From Acidimicrobiia bacterium (GTDB taxonomy: Bacteria > Acidobacteriota > Vicinamibacteria > Vicinamibacterales > CAVVIG01): a DNA stretch of 52,919 nt. The notes beneath the pieces are model-generated. The model did no database searches. It was given only the letters and a program-made list of their open reading frames with translations, and had not been told where the DNA came from. Positions 36,594-45,731 of the stretch are shown here, in pieces. Made by a program: the position numbers and the translations under genes. The stretch lies in contig VFZL01000030.1 in assembly GCA_016871175.1 (NCBI GenBank), positions 1-52,919 on the forward strand. Reading direction: 5' to 3'. Each line of letters begins with the position of its first letter. Within the stretch, counting starts at the first letter, position 1.

Positions 36594-39043
36594 GACGGGG
36601 ATGACCTCCGCATTTGGAACGGCGTGCTCTTGACGATCCCGAGAATGAGCGAAGACCAGCGGGACCCATTCGACGAGGCGTCGCGCGCGATCTGACGGAT
36701 CGCCGGCGCGTCGTGATAATCGCTGCCGCGCCCGAGCGCGTAGGTCAACAGCTTCTCCGTGATGTTCTGCACAAAGCGGTCGCCTCGCTTCAGGAGCATC
36801 GCGCGCAGACTGGCCGGACCATCGAGCTTGACGCCGTCGGGGAGCACGGCCGTCGGATCGATCGCGGACGCCCCATCGATGGTCCGCCACGCGCCGATGG
36901 CATCGAAGTTCTCCAGCGCGAGGCCGAGCGGATCCATGGATGCGTGGCAGCTCGCGCACACCGCGTTCTTGCGGTGCTGTTCGAGCCGTTCCCGGACCGA
37001 CAGATGTCCTTGGCCGGCCTCATCGGCTTCCGCCAAGGCGGGTACGTCTGGCGGCGGCGCCGGCGGCGGCGCGCCCAGCAGATTCTGCAGGATCCACTTG
37101 CCGCGGATGGTGGGCGCCGTCCGGTTGGCGTACGACGTCGCCGTCAGCACGCTGCCATGTGTCAGCACGCCCGCGCGCCGGTCGTCGGAGAGCGTCACAC
37201 GACGGAACGAGCTGCCATAGACGCCCGGGATGCCGTAGTGCCGCGCGAGCCGCTCGTTGACGAAGGTGTAGTTCGCGGCCAGCAGCTCGAGGACGCTGCG
37301 GTCCTCGCGGAGCTGGCTCTGCAAGAAGAGCTCGGTCTCACGGGCGAACGCGTCGCGCAGGTTGTCGTCGAAGTCCGGGAACCCGTCGGGGTCCGGAAGG
37401 ACGGAGCGCATGTTGCGGAGATAGAGCCACTGTCCGCCGAAGTTGCTGACGAGCGCATCGGCGCGTGGGTCGCGGAGCATCCGTGTGACTTCGTTCTCGA
37501 GGACCGCCGGTTGGTGCAACATGCCACGCTCCGCGAGCGAGAGCAGTGTGTCGTCGGGGATGCTGCTCCACAGGAAGAACGACAGTCGCGACGCGAGCTC
37601 GATGTCGGTGATGCGGTACACGGATCCGGGCGCCACGCCCGCGGGATCGCGTTCGACGCGGAAGAGGAAATCGGGATCGACGAGGATCGCGCGCAGGGCG
37701 AGCTCGATGCCGCGATCGAACGAGCTGCCCACTCGCGCCTTGCGGTAGACGCTCATGAGCGTGTCCACGTCATCACGCGTGACGGGCCGTCGATACGCCT
37801 GTCGTGCGAGCGACGACAGAATCCTCCTGGCACAGCCGGCCTCGCCGTCGCGCCCCGTCGCCGGTCCCTTCGCGACGGGATCGGTCTTCGTCGGGTGGCA
37901 GACGAAGATGCGCGATCGGCTCGGCGTATCGGCAGGCGTTGCGCCATTGAACGGGCCCGTGATGTCCACCGTCTGCACCGACATCGGCAGGTCACGATCG
38001 CCGGCGTACTCGTACGTCGAAACGGAGAGACGCGGCTCGAGCACCCCTTCGTCCACGCGGCTCCGACGCGGGAACGTCACGGTCAAGAGCCGCATACCCG
38101 CCCGGATGGGCAGCCGCAACTCCAGCCCCTCGTCAGCGGTCTGCTCGTAGAGCGAGGCGCTCGGAACCGCGGACCATGGCTCGATGGGGCCTTCGCCGCC
38201 GATGCGGTACGTCTTGAGGCGCACGCGATCGAGCCGAACTTCGATGTCGTGCGGCTCACTGACGCCGCGGATGCCGTTCATATGCGTCCGCTGCAAGCGA
38301 ATCTTGATCTGATACTCGCCGTCGACGGGGAAGTAGTGGCGGATGGCGATGCCGCCCCGCGTGCCGAAGGGGAGCAGCTCGCTCATGCGGTCCCCCTGTG
38401 GCTGTGTGGGCCGCATGGAGTACGTCTGGACCATGGGTCGCAGCGTCGGGTCACCGACCGCGAGCCGGCTGATGCGCTCGGCCGCGGACATGTAGCGATC
38501 GAGTAGCGCCGGCGACAGCGACAGCACGTCCGCGATGTTGTCGAAGCCGTAGCCCGAGTCGTCGGCGGGCAGCATCGACCGGCCGTCGATCTCGAGGGCC
38601 AGGAGGTCACGAATCGCGTTGGTGTACTCGGCACGATTCAGGCGATGGGCGACGGCCGTGTTCGGGTGTGGATGGGCGGCAGCGGCACGGTCCAGCGTGG
38701 CTTCGACCGACGACGCGACGCGATCGTAGGTTGCCGCATCCGGTCGCGGCAAGCCGGCTGGCGGCATGCTGCCCGCTCGCAGCTTCAGGATCACCTTCTC
38801 CCAGAGCTCCGCGTGCTCGGGGATGCGGCCCACGTCCGCCTGCGCGAGGTCGAGGCCGGCGCTCTTCAGCCGCCCGTTGTGGCAGGTCACGCAGTACTTG
38901 TCGAGCACTGGGCGGATGTCGGCGCTTCCTGAGACCGGGGCTGGAGACGGCGCTTGGGCGTCGGCGGTGGCACTCATCAATGCCACGCACCCCAGCGCGA
39001 TGGCGATGCGCTGCAGGTTCGGTGCTCGTCGCGTGTGTGGCAT
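36590..39043 (-). CDS. DUF1592-family multidomain cytochrome c-like protein (cassette 3)
   Basis: This 817-residue protein has a signal peptide (cleavage near ATADAQAPS), first haem motif CVTCH (LDKYCVTCHNGRLKSAG), DUF1587 (HRLNRAEYTNAIRDLL), DUF1595 (ILSSLARQAYRRP), DUF1592 (SRLSFFLWSSIPDDTLL), second CxxCH (CASCHASMDPLG) and DUF1585 (LLTYALGRGSDY). An extra Cys-His pair (IFVCHP) replaces the IFTCRP of the other copies. ATG 39043 is used; GTG 39058 is possible. It heads cassette 3, with 165 bases of divergent spacer before the next gene. Confidence 0.9.
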   Translation of the reverse strand: MPHTRRAPNLQRIAIALGCVALMSATADAQAPSPAPVSGSADIRPVLDKYCVTCHNGRLKSAGLDLAQADVGRIPEHAELWEKVILKLRAGSMPPAGLPRPDAATYDRVASSVEATLDRAAAAHPHPNTAVAHRLNRAEYTNAIRDLLALEIDGRSMLPADDSGYGFDNIADVLSLSPALLDRYMSAAERISRLAVGDPTLRPMVQTYSMRPTQPQGDRMSELLPFGTRGGIAIRHYFPVDGEYQIKIRLQRTHMNGIRGVSEPHDIEVRLDRVRLKTYRIGGEGPIEPWSAVPSASLYEQTADEGLELRLPIRAGMRLLTVTFPRRSRVDEGVLEPRLSVSTYEYAGDRDLPMSVQTVDITGPFNGATPADTPSRSRIFVCHPTKTDPVAKGPATGRDGEAGCARRILSSLARQAYRRPVTRDDVDTLMSVYRKARVGSSFDRGIELALRAILVDPDFLFRVERDPAGVAPGSVYRITDIELASRLSFFLWSSIPDDTLLSLAERGMLHQPAVLENEVTRMLRDPRADALVSNFGGQWLYLRNMRSVLPDPDGFPDFDDNLRDAFARETELFLQSQLREDRSVLELLAANYTFVNERLARHYGIPGVYGSSFRRVTLSDDRRAGVLTHGSVLTATSYANRTAPTIRGKWILQNLLGAPPPAPPPDVPALAEADEAGQGHLSVRERLEQHRKNAVCASCHASMDPLGLALENFDAIGAWRTIDGASAIDPTAVLPDGVKLDGPASLRAMLLKRGDRFVQNITEKLLTYALGRGSDYHDAPAIRQIARDASSNGSRWSSLILGIVKSTPFQMRRSSPS

Positions 39044-39208
39044 CGTGGCCGGAAACACTGAATCTTTTACCGCAAACGCGCGCCGAACTCTACCGAAAAG
39101 GGAGCGCCCCAGCTCGACGCTCGGGGGGCCCCATAATGGGTTTTGGTGGCAATTTCAGCGTTGTTTCGAGCTGTCGCTGAGCTCCCCCGGGCTTTCGAGG
39201 TGCCCATC

Positions 39209-40078
39209 ATGACGCATCAACGTGCGGGTGTGACTCTTGGACGAGTGCCGCCGGCCCTCCGGGTCGTCGGAGCGTACGCCGCTCTCGCGATCATGTTCGC
39301 GGCATGCGGAGGGTCCGGACCCCAGACGTCGCCGCCACCGGCCGCAGGTTCGACGGCGTCCGGCGATTCGCGTTCCCCGAGCGCTCCTCCGCCTCCGGCG
39401 CCTGCCTCCCCCGGCGCGGCTCTCACGTCGTCTGAATCCGCGGTCGTTCCCGATAAGGCCGGTGCTGGCGCGGGCGCGTCGAGCGAGGGGCGGCTCGCGG
39501 CCGCCACTCGCGCGCTCGAAGCCGATAGACCCGCTGCGGACGCTCCATCGCCGCGAACTCGCGAGGTGGTGATTCCGGCTGGAACCACTCTGCGGGTGAA
39601 GCTCTCGAGCGAGGTGGCGTCTGATTCGAGCCGGGTCGAAGATGTCGTCCGTGGAACGCTCGATGCACCGATCTCGGTCGGCGGTCAAGTCGTCGTGCCT
39701 CCAGGCGCCTCGGTGCGCGGGTCGGTGCTGTCCGCCCAGCGATCCGGCAAGGTGAAAGGACGAGCCTCGATCGCGTTGCGGTTCGATTGGCTCTCCGCGC
39801 ACGGCGAGGACTACGACATGCGGACCGATCGGATCAGCCGTCAGGCACCGGCAACGAAGCGACGGGATGCGGCGAAGATTGGCATCGGCGCAGGGGTCGG
39901 AGCGGCCGTCGGCGCCATCGCCGGTGGGGGAAAGAGCGCCGCGATTGGATCGGCGGTCGGAGCTGGTGCGGGCACGGGGGCCGTCTTGGCGACCCGTGGC
40001 GACGAAGTGCGCCTGGTCGCCGGCACGGTCGTGACGACGAAGGTGCGCGAGCCCATCAGGGTGGTCGTGGGTCGCTAG
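39209..40078 (+). CDS. Glycine-zipper lipoprotein
   Basis: This 289-residue protein has a lipoprotein signal (ALAIMFAACGGSG) and a long Pro/Ala/Ser-rich linker to about residue 110. A folded domain (VVIPAGTTLRVKLSSEVASD...GTLDAPISVGGQVVVPPGASVRG) follows, similar to acidobacterial domains with a TrbI/VirB10-like beta fold. Then comes a glycine-zipper segment (IGIGAGVGAAVGAIAGGG) of the kind that inserts in or packs against membranes. It is probably anchored in the cell envelope; the role is unknown. ATG 39209 gives the best lipoprotein signal. Confidence 0.7.
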   Translation: MTHQRAGVTLGRVPPALRVVGAYAALAIMFAACGGSGPQTSPPPAAGSTASGDSRSPSAPPPPAPASPGAALTSSESAVVPDKAGAGAGASSEGRLAAATRALEADRPAADAPSPRTREVVIPAGTTLRVKLSSEVASDSSRVEDVVRGTLDAPISVGGQVVVPPGASVRGSVLSAQRSGKVKGRASIALRFDWLSAHGEDYDMRTDRISRQAPATKRRDAAKIGIGAGVGAAVGAIAGGGKSAAIGSAVGAGAGTGAVLATRGDEVRLVAGTVVTTKVREPIRVVVGR

Positions 40079-40274
40079 CCCGGCGTGAGCCCGGCGTAAC
40101 GGGGCTGTGATTGAAGTGATCTCGTGAGCTGAGGCCTCAGGCTTGTCGGTCGGAGCCAGAGCCTCGCCAGCCACAGTCCTGAATCGTCATCGCCCGTGTT
40201 GGCGTCTGAAAGGGTTGAACCCTGGAACCCAAGAACCCTGAAGGTCCCCAGACCCCCTGACGTGGAGCGTTGCC

Positions 40275-41183
40275 ATGTCCATCCGTTCCGTGAAGAGGAT
40301 CGTATCCGCTCAGCCACACATCGAAGGTGCGGGTGTGAAGCTACGGCGGGCGTTTGGATTCGGGGCCACCGGTGACACGGATCCGTTCCTGCTCCTGGAC
40401 GATTTCCGCAACGAGAACCCGGACGACTATCTCGTTGGATTCCCGTGGCACCCGCACCGTGGCATCGAGACCATCACCTATGTGCTCGCGGGAACGGTTG
40501 AGCACGGCGACAGCCTCGGCAATCGAGGCAATCTTGGCGCGGGCGACGTGCAGTGGATGACCGCGGGCAGTGGCATCCTCCATCAGGAGATGCCGCGGGG
40601 CGACGCGGACGGTCGGATGCACGGGTTCCAACTCTGGGCGAATCTCCCAGCCGCGCTGAAGATGACTCGTCCTCGGTATCAGGATGTCGCCGCTGCTGAT
40701 ATTCCCGAGATCTCCGACGATGACGGCACGCGCGTGCGCGTGATCTGCGGCGACTTCTGGGGCCAGAAGGGGCCCGTCGAGGGTGTGGCAGCCGATCCGC
40801 GGTACCTCGACGTATCCGTGCCACTCGGTCAGCGGAAGCGGCTGGCTGTGGAGACCGACAACAACGCGTTCGCGTACGTATTCGCCGGTTCAGGGACGTT
40901 CCGCGATGCGTCCGATCCCCGCGCCGTCCTCACCGAGCACGTCGGCGAGACCGAGATGACGACGAGCAATCAGATCGGCAACCGGTCGCTCGTGCTGTTC
41001 GACCGCGGAGACGAAGTCGTCGTGCAGGCGGGAGGCGAGGGCATCCGCTTCCTGCTGGTCTCGGGACGTCCCATCGAGGAACCCGTGGCGTGGTACGGTC
41101 CCATCGTGATGAACACGCAGGACGAGCTGCGACACGCGTTCGCCGAGCTCCGAGAGGGCACGTTCATCAAAGAACGCGGCTAA
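40275..41183 (+). CDS. Pirin family protein
   Basis: This 302-residue bicupin protein has the pirin metal-binding residues H59 and H61 (WHPHRG), H103 and E105 (GSGILHQE), which match the His-x-His and His-x-Glu ligands of pirins. The second cupin carries the conserved PIVMNTQDELRHAFAELREGTF tail. Bacterial pirins bind Fe(II) and some show quercetinase activity; others act in redox signalling, so the function is open. No signal is present, so it is cytoplasmic. It is convergent with the hydrolase gene; GGTTC-rich repeats separate them. Confidence 0.93.
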   Translation: MSIRSVKRIVSAQPHIEGAGVKLRRAFGFGATGDTDPFLLLDDFRNENPDDYLVGFPWHPHRGIETITYVLAGTVEHGDSLGNRGNLGAGDVQWMTAGSGILHQEMPRGDADGRMHGFQLWANLPAALKMTRPRYQDVAAADIPEISDDDGTRVRVICGDFWGQKGPVEGVAADPRYLDVSVPLGQRKRLAVETDNNAFAYVFAGSGTFRDASDPRAVLTEHVGETEMTTSNQIGNRSLVLFDRGDEVVVQAGGEGIRFLLVSGRPIEEPVAWYGPIVMNTQDELRHAFAELREGTFIKERG

Positions 41184-41186
41184 TCA

Positions 41187-41460
41187 GGTTCAACGGTCTG
41201 AGGGTTCGAAGGTTCGGGGGGTTCAAGGGTTCGAAGGTTCAGGGTTCGAGGGTTCCAGGGACGAAGGTTCGAGGTTCGGGCGCCGGAGCTCCGACGTCGA
41301 CGGCCCGTCCGACCGTCGCGTCCTTTCGCCACGAGGCGACACGCTCCGTGCCGATCTCCCGTCAGCCGACTGGTCAACGCTCGCGTTTGTCGAAGGGCAT
41401 GGACACCGACGCCGCGTCGAACCTCTGAACCGCGAACCCCCGAAGCCTTGAACCCCCTTA
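41187..41460. repeat. GGTTC-rich imperfect repeats, inverted arms between convergent genes
   Basis: Positions 41187-41280 contain about nine copies of GGTTC with A/G spacers on the plus strand. Positions 41417-41460 hold the same motif in inverted orientation (GAACC runs). The two arms flank about 136 bases and could form a long hairpin, which would suit a bidirectional terminator between the convergent pirin and hydrolase genes. Shorter related runs lie near 40207-40250 and 47404-47425. Confidence 0.6.
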
Positions 41461-43512
41461 CTTGAGCACGTCGCTCGCGTTGGCAGTCGCAATGAGCGTC
41501 TTGGCGTCTTCCTCGAGGAGGAAGCGATCGGCAACGAGCGTCCGCGCAGCTTTCTCCACCGCGGCCACAAAGCCCGCGTGATCCCTGTAGCGCTCTTCGA
41601 GTGACGGGCGCGGGTCACCCGCGCGTTCGCGATCCGCTTTCGTCCGCGCAAAGCGGAAGAACGACCCGTTCAAACCGCACAGATCGCGTTGTCGCGGACC
41701 AGGTGCCCAGAAGTTCCAGCCGGTGTTGGTGCCCACGGGCGCCGCGATGTCGAGCGTCCGGACGCCGCCGAGATCCAGCCCGTCCGCATCCGGCTTCGGG
41801 ACGCGACTCTCGTAGCGCTCGCCCTTCGTCGGTGGGGCCGGTCGCACGCGTCCGCCCACGGGACGCAGCTCCGGACCGAAGTCGTACGCGTAGAGCTCGT
41901 TCAACGTCGTCGGGAACCGGACGCCGGGGATCCTGGGAAAGATCGCTTCTGCGTCGGTGCGTGTGACGAGTGTGCCTGCCGCGATCGTCGGATAGCGGTT
42001 GGGCGGTGGCGCGAGACCACGGTCGGCCCAGTCGTCGATCGCGACGATCAGCGCTCGCAACAGCGCGTGGTAGCTGAGCGCGCCGTTCATCGGATACGTG
42101 CACTGGTTCGCCGCCGTCGGCATGGCTCCCACGCCGGCGGCGCCGACATGCGAGTGACTGGACACGAAGTAGAGGCGCACGTTGTCCGGGATCGGCACGG
42201 GGGCGCCTCGACCGTCGTGCACGTTGAGTGACGCGTTCATCTGCCAGAACTCGTTCGCCGTGTCCACGTGAAAGACCAGAGGATCGGTCGCCGGTCGCTT
42301 CAAGATGCCGTCGTGGATCCCGGTGATCGGATCCGTCGTCACCGCGTAGGTCAGCGGTGACGCGGAATGTGAGAGAAAGTCGTGGTGATCGTCCTGCCGT
42401 GAATAGACGTTCGGATCCGAGAACTCGACGTTCATGAAGAGGCGATGCGTACCAGGAATGAAGATCCGGACCGCATCGAAGACCTTTCGGTGGCCCTCGT
42501 CCTCGTTGAACCCCAGATAGAGGAACTCCCGCATGTACATCCCGGTCGACGAGATGCCGAGTCCGTACACGCGTCGGATGCCGACGAAGCTGGCGTTGGC
42601 CGCTATGGGATTCGGATTTCCGGCATCGTCAGCCGTGCTCGAGCGCAGGAACGACGCGAGATCTCGGGTGACCGCGTAGCCCAGTCCCATGACCCACGGG
42701 CTGCGGGCGGGGTACGTCAATTCGTACACGAGGCCGGGTTGGAACCCATCAAACACGCACAGGTCGGTGTGCGATGGCACCAGCGACTCGCGCCCCTTCT
42801 CGCACTTGCCGAAGGCCCACGCGTCGCGCGGCACCGCGCGACGCGCGCCACCGATGCCCTCTCGCACCGTCAGCGTCGAGTGAGCAGGATTCGTATCGGC
42901 GGCCTCATAGCTCCGAAAGAGCGCGTTGCCCTTCAGGGGAAGAGTGTGCCCGGTCCCGATGTACTCGATCCGAATCGGCGCGACGATCGGCTGCCCGTTG
43001 AGCATCGCGACCGGCAGGTTGGCGCCGAGCCGCGTGTCCGTCGTGGTGATGTCTCCAGCCCACCCGGCGTCGACGAATGTGTATCCCAGACGAAAGAAGA
43101 GACCGTCGTGCTCGTCGGGAGGCGCGTTGTTACCCTTGGCAGGCAGCGTCTGGAACGGCAGCTCGATCGCGTTCCCCCGATTGTTGATGCCGTACAGAAT
43201 CTTCTGGTTGCCCTTGTTGGTGTCAACCGGCTTGAGGATGACGAACGGTGCGCTGAATTCGACCATCCCGCGGCCGTTGCGAGGCGCCTTGTCGATGTTC
43301 ACGATGACGGCGTTGAGCGGATCGCGAGGGTCCACCTCGAATTGAGCCGTGCCCTCGAGCCGCTCGTACGGTCCGGTGTTTCCGAACGCCTTGCCGCTTG
43401 CCAGCGGTCGGCGTTTCTCGACGACCAAGTTGACAACGCGCGCATCAACGCTTGGCGCGTGTGCCCCGAGCAGCAGACCCCCGACGATGAGCGCGACGGT
43501 TTGACGGCCCAT
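41458..43512 (-). CDS. Secreted alpha/beta hydrolase-domain protein (Abhydrolase_10-like)
   Basis: This 684-residue protein has a signal peptide (VALIVGGLLLGAHAPSVDA) and a long body typical of the Abhydrolase_10 domain family: NGKAFGNTGPYERLEG-like start (KAFGNTGPYERLEGTA), ILYGINNRGNAIELPF, VFDGFQPGLVYELTYPARSPWVMGLGYAVTRDLASFLR, and GISSTGMYMREFLYLGFNEDEG, in which the Ser of GISSTG is a plausible nucleophile. The C terminus has VGTNTGWNFWAPG. Some relatives are annotated as esterases, but the substrate is unknown. The gene ends at the inverted GGTTC repeats and follows 43515-44597 by two bases, so the two are probably one operon. Confidence 0.8.
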   Translation of the reverse strand: MGRQTVALIVGGLLLGAHAPSVDARVVNLVVEKRRPLASGKAFGNTGPYERLEGTAQFEVDPRDPLNAVIVNIDKAPRNGRGMVEFSAPFVILKPVDTNKGNQKILYGINNRGNAIELPFQTLPAKGNNAPPDEHDGLFFRLGYTFVDAGWAGDITTTDTRLGANLPVAMLNGQPIVAPIRIEYIGTGHTLPLKGNALFRSYEAADTNPAHSTLTVREGIGGARRAVPRDAWAFGKCEKGRESLVPSHTDLCVFDGFQPGLVYELTYPARSPWVMGLGYAVTRDLASFLRSSTADDAGNPNPIAANASFVGIRRVYGLGISSTGMYMREFLYLGFNEDEGHRKVFDAVRIFIPGTHRLFMNVEFSDPNVYSRQDDHHDFLSHSASPLTYAVTTDPITGIHDGILKRPATDPLVFHVDTANEFWQMNASLNVHDGRGAPVPIPDNVRLYFVSSHSHVGAAGVGAMPTAANQCTYPMNGALSYHALLRALIVAIDDWADRGLAPPPNRYPTIAAGTLVTRTDAEAIFPRIPGVRFPTTLNELYAYDFGPELRPVGGRVRPAPPTKGERYESRVPKPDADGLDLGGVRTLDIAAPVGTNTGWNFWAPGPRQRDLCGLNGSFFRFARTKADRERAGDPRPSLEERYRDHAGFVAAVEKAARTLVADRFLLEEDAKTLIATANASDVLK

Positions 43513-43514
43513 GT

Positions 43515-44597
43515 CTACCGTCCCTCGTTGCGGGGCGTGGCGCCTTTCTTCTCCTCGGCGCGCGCCGCCGACAGGATGTTCGCGAGCCCGTAGTTGCCTT
43601 CGTGGCAGGCGTACTCGTACAGCGCCTCACCTCGTCGCATGGTCATCTCGACCGTCCACGGGCGCGTCCACACCGCGGGATCGTCGACCGTGAACTGGTA
43701 GATGAGCGTTTCGCGGTTGACGCGTGTGAGCCGTTCCGTGAGCACGAGATTTTCATCGGGTGTGCCACCGAGGCCCGGCCGCGGCGAGAACTGGCGGTCG
43801 AGCACGAGCGTGCCTGTGCCGTGGTTCGAGAAGTTCCGCGTCTCGATGACAAACGTGTCGCCATCCCAGCGTCCACGCGAGTCGCCGTGCCACTGCCGGA
43901 TCGTGCTTGGAAGCGGTGGTCGATTGCCGATGGGGATGATCCGCGCGTCGTGCACCATCTCGGTCAAGAGCGCGAGGGTCTCGTGGGTCTGGAAGATCTG
44001 GACGTTGTTGTTGTACCCGCTCGGCAGAATCGGCTGGCCTGCGTTGAAGCCGGTGAGGCACCGATCCCAACTCGGCAGATCCTGCGCCCGTGCGGCCGCC
44101 TGTCGCTTGGCCCACCGCTCATCGTCGCGCGCTTTGGCGGCTGGCGTCATCTCCAGGATGCGGCCGTCGGGTGGATCGATGACGAGTGAATTGCGGGCGC
44201 CCTCGACGACGCGTGAGCCCACGTCGGTCCAAAAGCGGTTGTACGCGCCCGGGTCGCCCGCCGGCGGTGGGCGATCGACGAATGCGTTGTCGGCCGCCTG
44301 CTTCTCAATGGCCGCGACTTCGTCCTTGGTCAGATACGCGCGTTCGCCGAACTCTTTGGGACGCTCGAGCGGAGTCAGCGACCCGAAGTCCCATACGCCG
44401 GAGAGGTCCGGTTTACCGGAGGACGCGCGTGGGACGTCGGCGGCGACCTTGAGCGGCGTGGGATTGACGGCACTCGGCGCAGCGGCGGGCCGGCCAGTTT
44501 GAGCCTGCAGCGCGCCGACGCCGCCGATGACGAGTGCGGTGACGGTGGCTCCGATGACAAGCGCCGGCGTCCGTTGGAACGTGACGATGGTGCGCAT
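43515..44597 (-). CDS. Secreted protein of unknown function
   Basis: This 360-residue protein has an N-terminal signal-anchor-like segment (ALVIGATVTALVIGGVGAL) followed by KPDLSGVWDFGSLTPLERP, a PDLSGVW start seen in many uncharacterised proteobacterial and acidobacterial exported proteins. A conserved middle (IFQTHETLALLTEMVHDARIIPI) and WHGDSRGRWDGDTFVIETRNF follow, then VDDPAVWTRPW and a Cys-His near the end (YEYACHEGNYGL). I cannot name a domain. Two bases separate it from the hydrolase downstream. Confidence 0.75.
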   Translation of the reverse strand: MRTIVTFQRTPALVIGATVTALVIGGVGALQAQTGRPAAAPSAVNPTPLKVAADVPRASSGKPDLSGVWDFGSLTPLERPKEFGERAYLTKDEVAAIEKQAADNAFVDRPPPAGDPGAYNRFWTDVGSRVVEGARNSLVIDPPDGRILEMTPAAKARDDERWAKRQAAARAQDLPSWDRCLTGFNAGQPILPSGYNNNVQIFQTHETLALLTEMVHDARIIPIGNRPPLPSTIRQWHGDSRGRWDGDTFVIETRNFSNHGTGTLVLDRQFSPRPGLGGTPDENLVLTERLTRVNRETLIYQFTVDDPAVWTRPWTVEMTMRRGEALYEYACHEGNYGLANILSAARAEEKKGATPRNEGR

Positions 44598-44707
44598 AAC
44601 GCGCAGAGTTTACAGCAAGGGAAGGGGAGGGTTCATGCCTCAGGGCGGCGTGAGCCAGTTCGACCGTGCAGCGCCGGAGCCGGAGTTCGGGGCAGCGCCC
44701 CGAAGAA

Positions 44708-45700
44708 TTAACGCGTGCCGGCGGTGCGCTCTGCGACGAGCCTTTGAACCAGACTGTCGAGCTCGGCTTCGGGCATCTGCCCAGGGTGATAGGACCGCAC
44801 GATCCCCGCGCGGTCGAGCAGGACGAGCGTGGGCGTGGTGCTGACGCCGTAGCGCTGGTGATTCGCTTCAGCGAGCGTCACCGCGCGGTCGTCGAGGAAC
44901 CCGTACTGCGCGCTCTTGATGTCGGCGATGTAGCTCCGTTCCTCCTCGGGCCCCGCTTCCTTGCCCCTTGCGACGTATCCGTAAAGCTGCGTGGGCGCGA
45001 TGACCGAGAGCCCCTGCCCTTCGTGCTTCTTCAGCAGGTTGGCCAGTGCCGGCCCCTGATTCTTGCAATCGGGACACCAGTGCGCCCAGAAGAACAGGAT
45101 CGTGACTTTGCCTTTGACGGCCTCGAGCGAGAGCGGCTTCGGTGCGAGTGACTCGGAGAGATCGAGTGACGGTGCCTTCGTCCCCTCGAGACTGAGCAGA
45201 TTGATGTTCTTCTGAATCCGCTTGGTCATCGACGTCTTGCCGTAGGTCTTCAGCTCGCGGCGCAAGTAGGCGACCGCTTCGCTGCGCGCGCCGGTCGCGG
45301 CGCGAGACTGCCCAATCACCTCGATGGCGGCACCCAACGCGATTGGCAGCCGAGGCTCATCGTCCAGGCCTCGAGTCTTGAGCAACCCGCGTACGAGGTC
45401 GTAGGTCTGATTCGCGTAGCTGGTCGCCTGGTCGTACTGCTTGGCCGCCAGAGCCCCGCGCCCGAGCCACGACACGGCTTCCACCATCTCTGGGGTGAGA
45501 CCCCGCGCTTGGCGATAGTCGGCGATGAGCTGCTCGCCGCCCTTGAAGTCCTGCTTGGCGATGGCGGCTCGAACCGTGGGCACCAACCCTTGCGGCACCT
45601 GCTGCGCGTGCACCCGCGAGCCGACCAGAATGGACGCGATCGTCAACGCGAACGCCGCTTTGACGACGCGTGAGTGCCGGCGCGCGATCTCTTGCTGCAT
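44708..45700 (-). CDS. TlpA-like thioredoxin-fold protein with N-terminal helical repeats
   Basis: This 330-residue protein has a signal peptide (ALTIASILVGSRVHAQQ), a helical region resembling TPR-type repeats (about 40-165), then a redoxin domain with active site WCPDCK (C209, C212). TPTLVLLD, containing the cis-Pro loop, follows. The CPDC site and export fit a periplasmic TlpA/ResA-like thiol-disulfide reductase. ATG 45700 is used because GAGAGG lies seven bases upstream. It follows the YtxJ gene by 31 bases on the same strand, and faces the probable selenoprotein gene, so the three form a thiol-redox cluster. Confidence 0.85.
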   Translation of the reverse strand: MQQEIARRHSRVVKAAFALTIASILVGSRVHAQQVPQGLVPTVRAAIAKQDFKGGEQLIADYRQARGLTPEMVEAVSWLGRGALAAKQYDQATSYANQTYDLVRGLLKTRGLDDEPRLPIALGAAIEVIGQSRAATGARSEAVAYLRRELKTYGKTSMTKRIQKNINLLSLEGTKAPSLDLSESLAPKPLSLEAVKGKVTILFFWAHWCPDCKNQGPALANLLKKHEGQGLSVIAPTQLYGYVARGKEAGPEEERSYIADIKSAQYGFLDDRAVTLAEANHQRYGVSTTPTLVLLDRAGIVRSYHPGQMPEAELDSLVQRLVAERTAGTR

Positions 45701-45731
45701 GTGTGCCTCTCCTACGCAATGCACGATGGTG

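Noticed and set aside
36614-38506. Plus-strand open frame of 630 codons
   Set aside because: It is antisense to the copy-3 DUF1592 gene, which has complete domain structure.
40129-40140. 12-bp palindrome CTGAGGCCTCAG
   Set aside because: One isolated palindrome of this size in 53 kb is not surprising, and it has no repeated partner or placement that suggests an operator.
41187-41280. Possible CRISPR array
   Set aside because: The repeats are short, irregular GGTTC units without unique spacers of constant length, and no cas genes are near.
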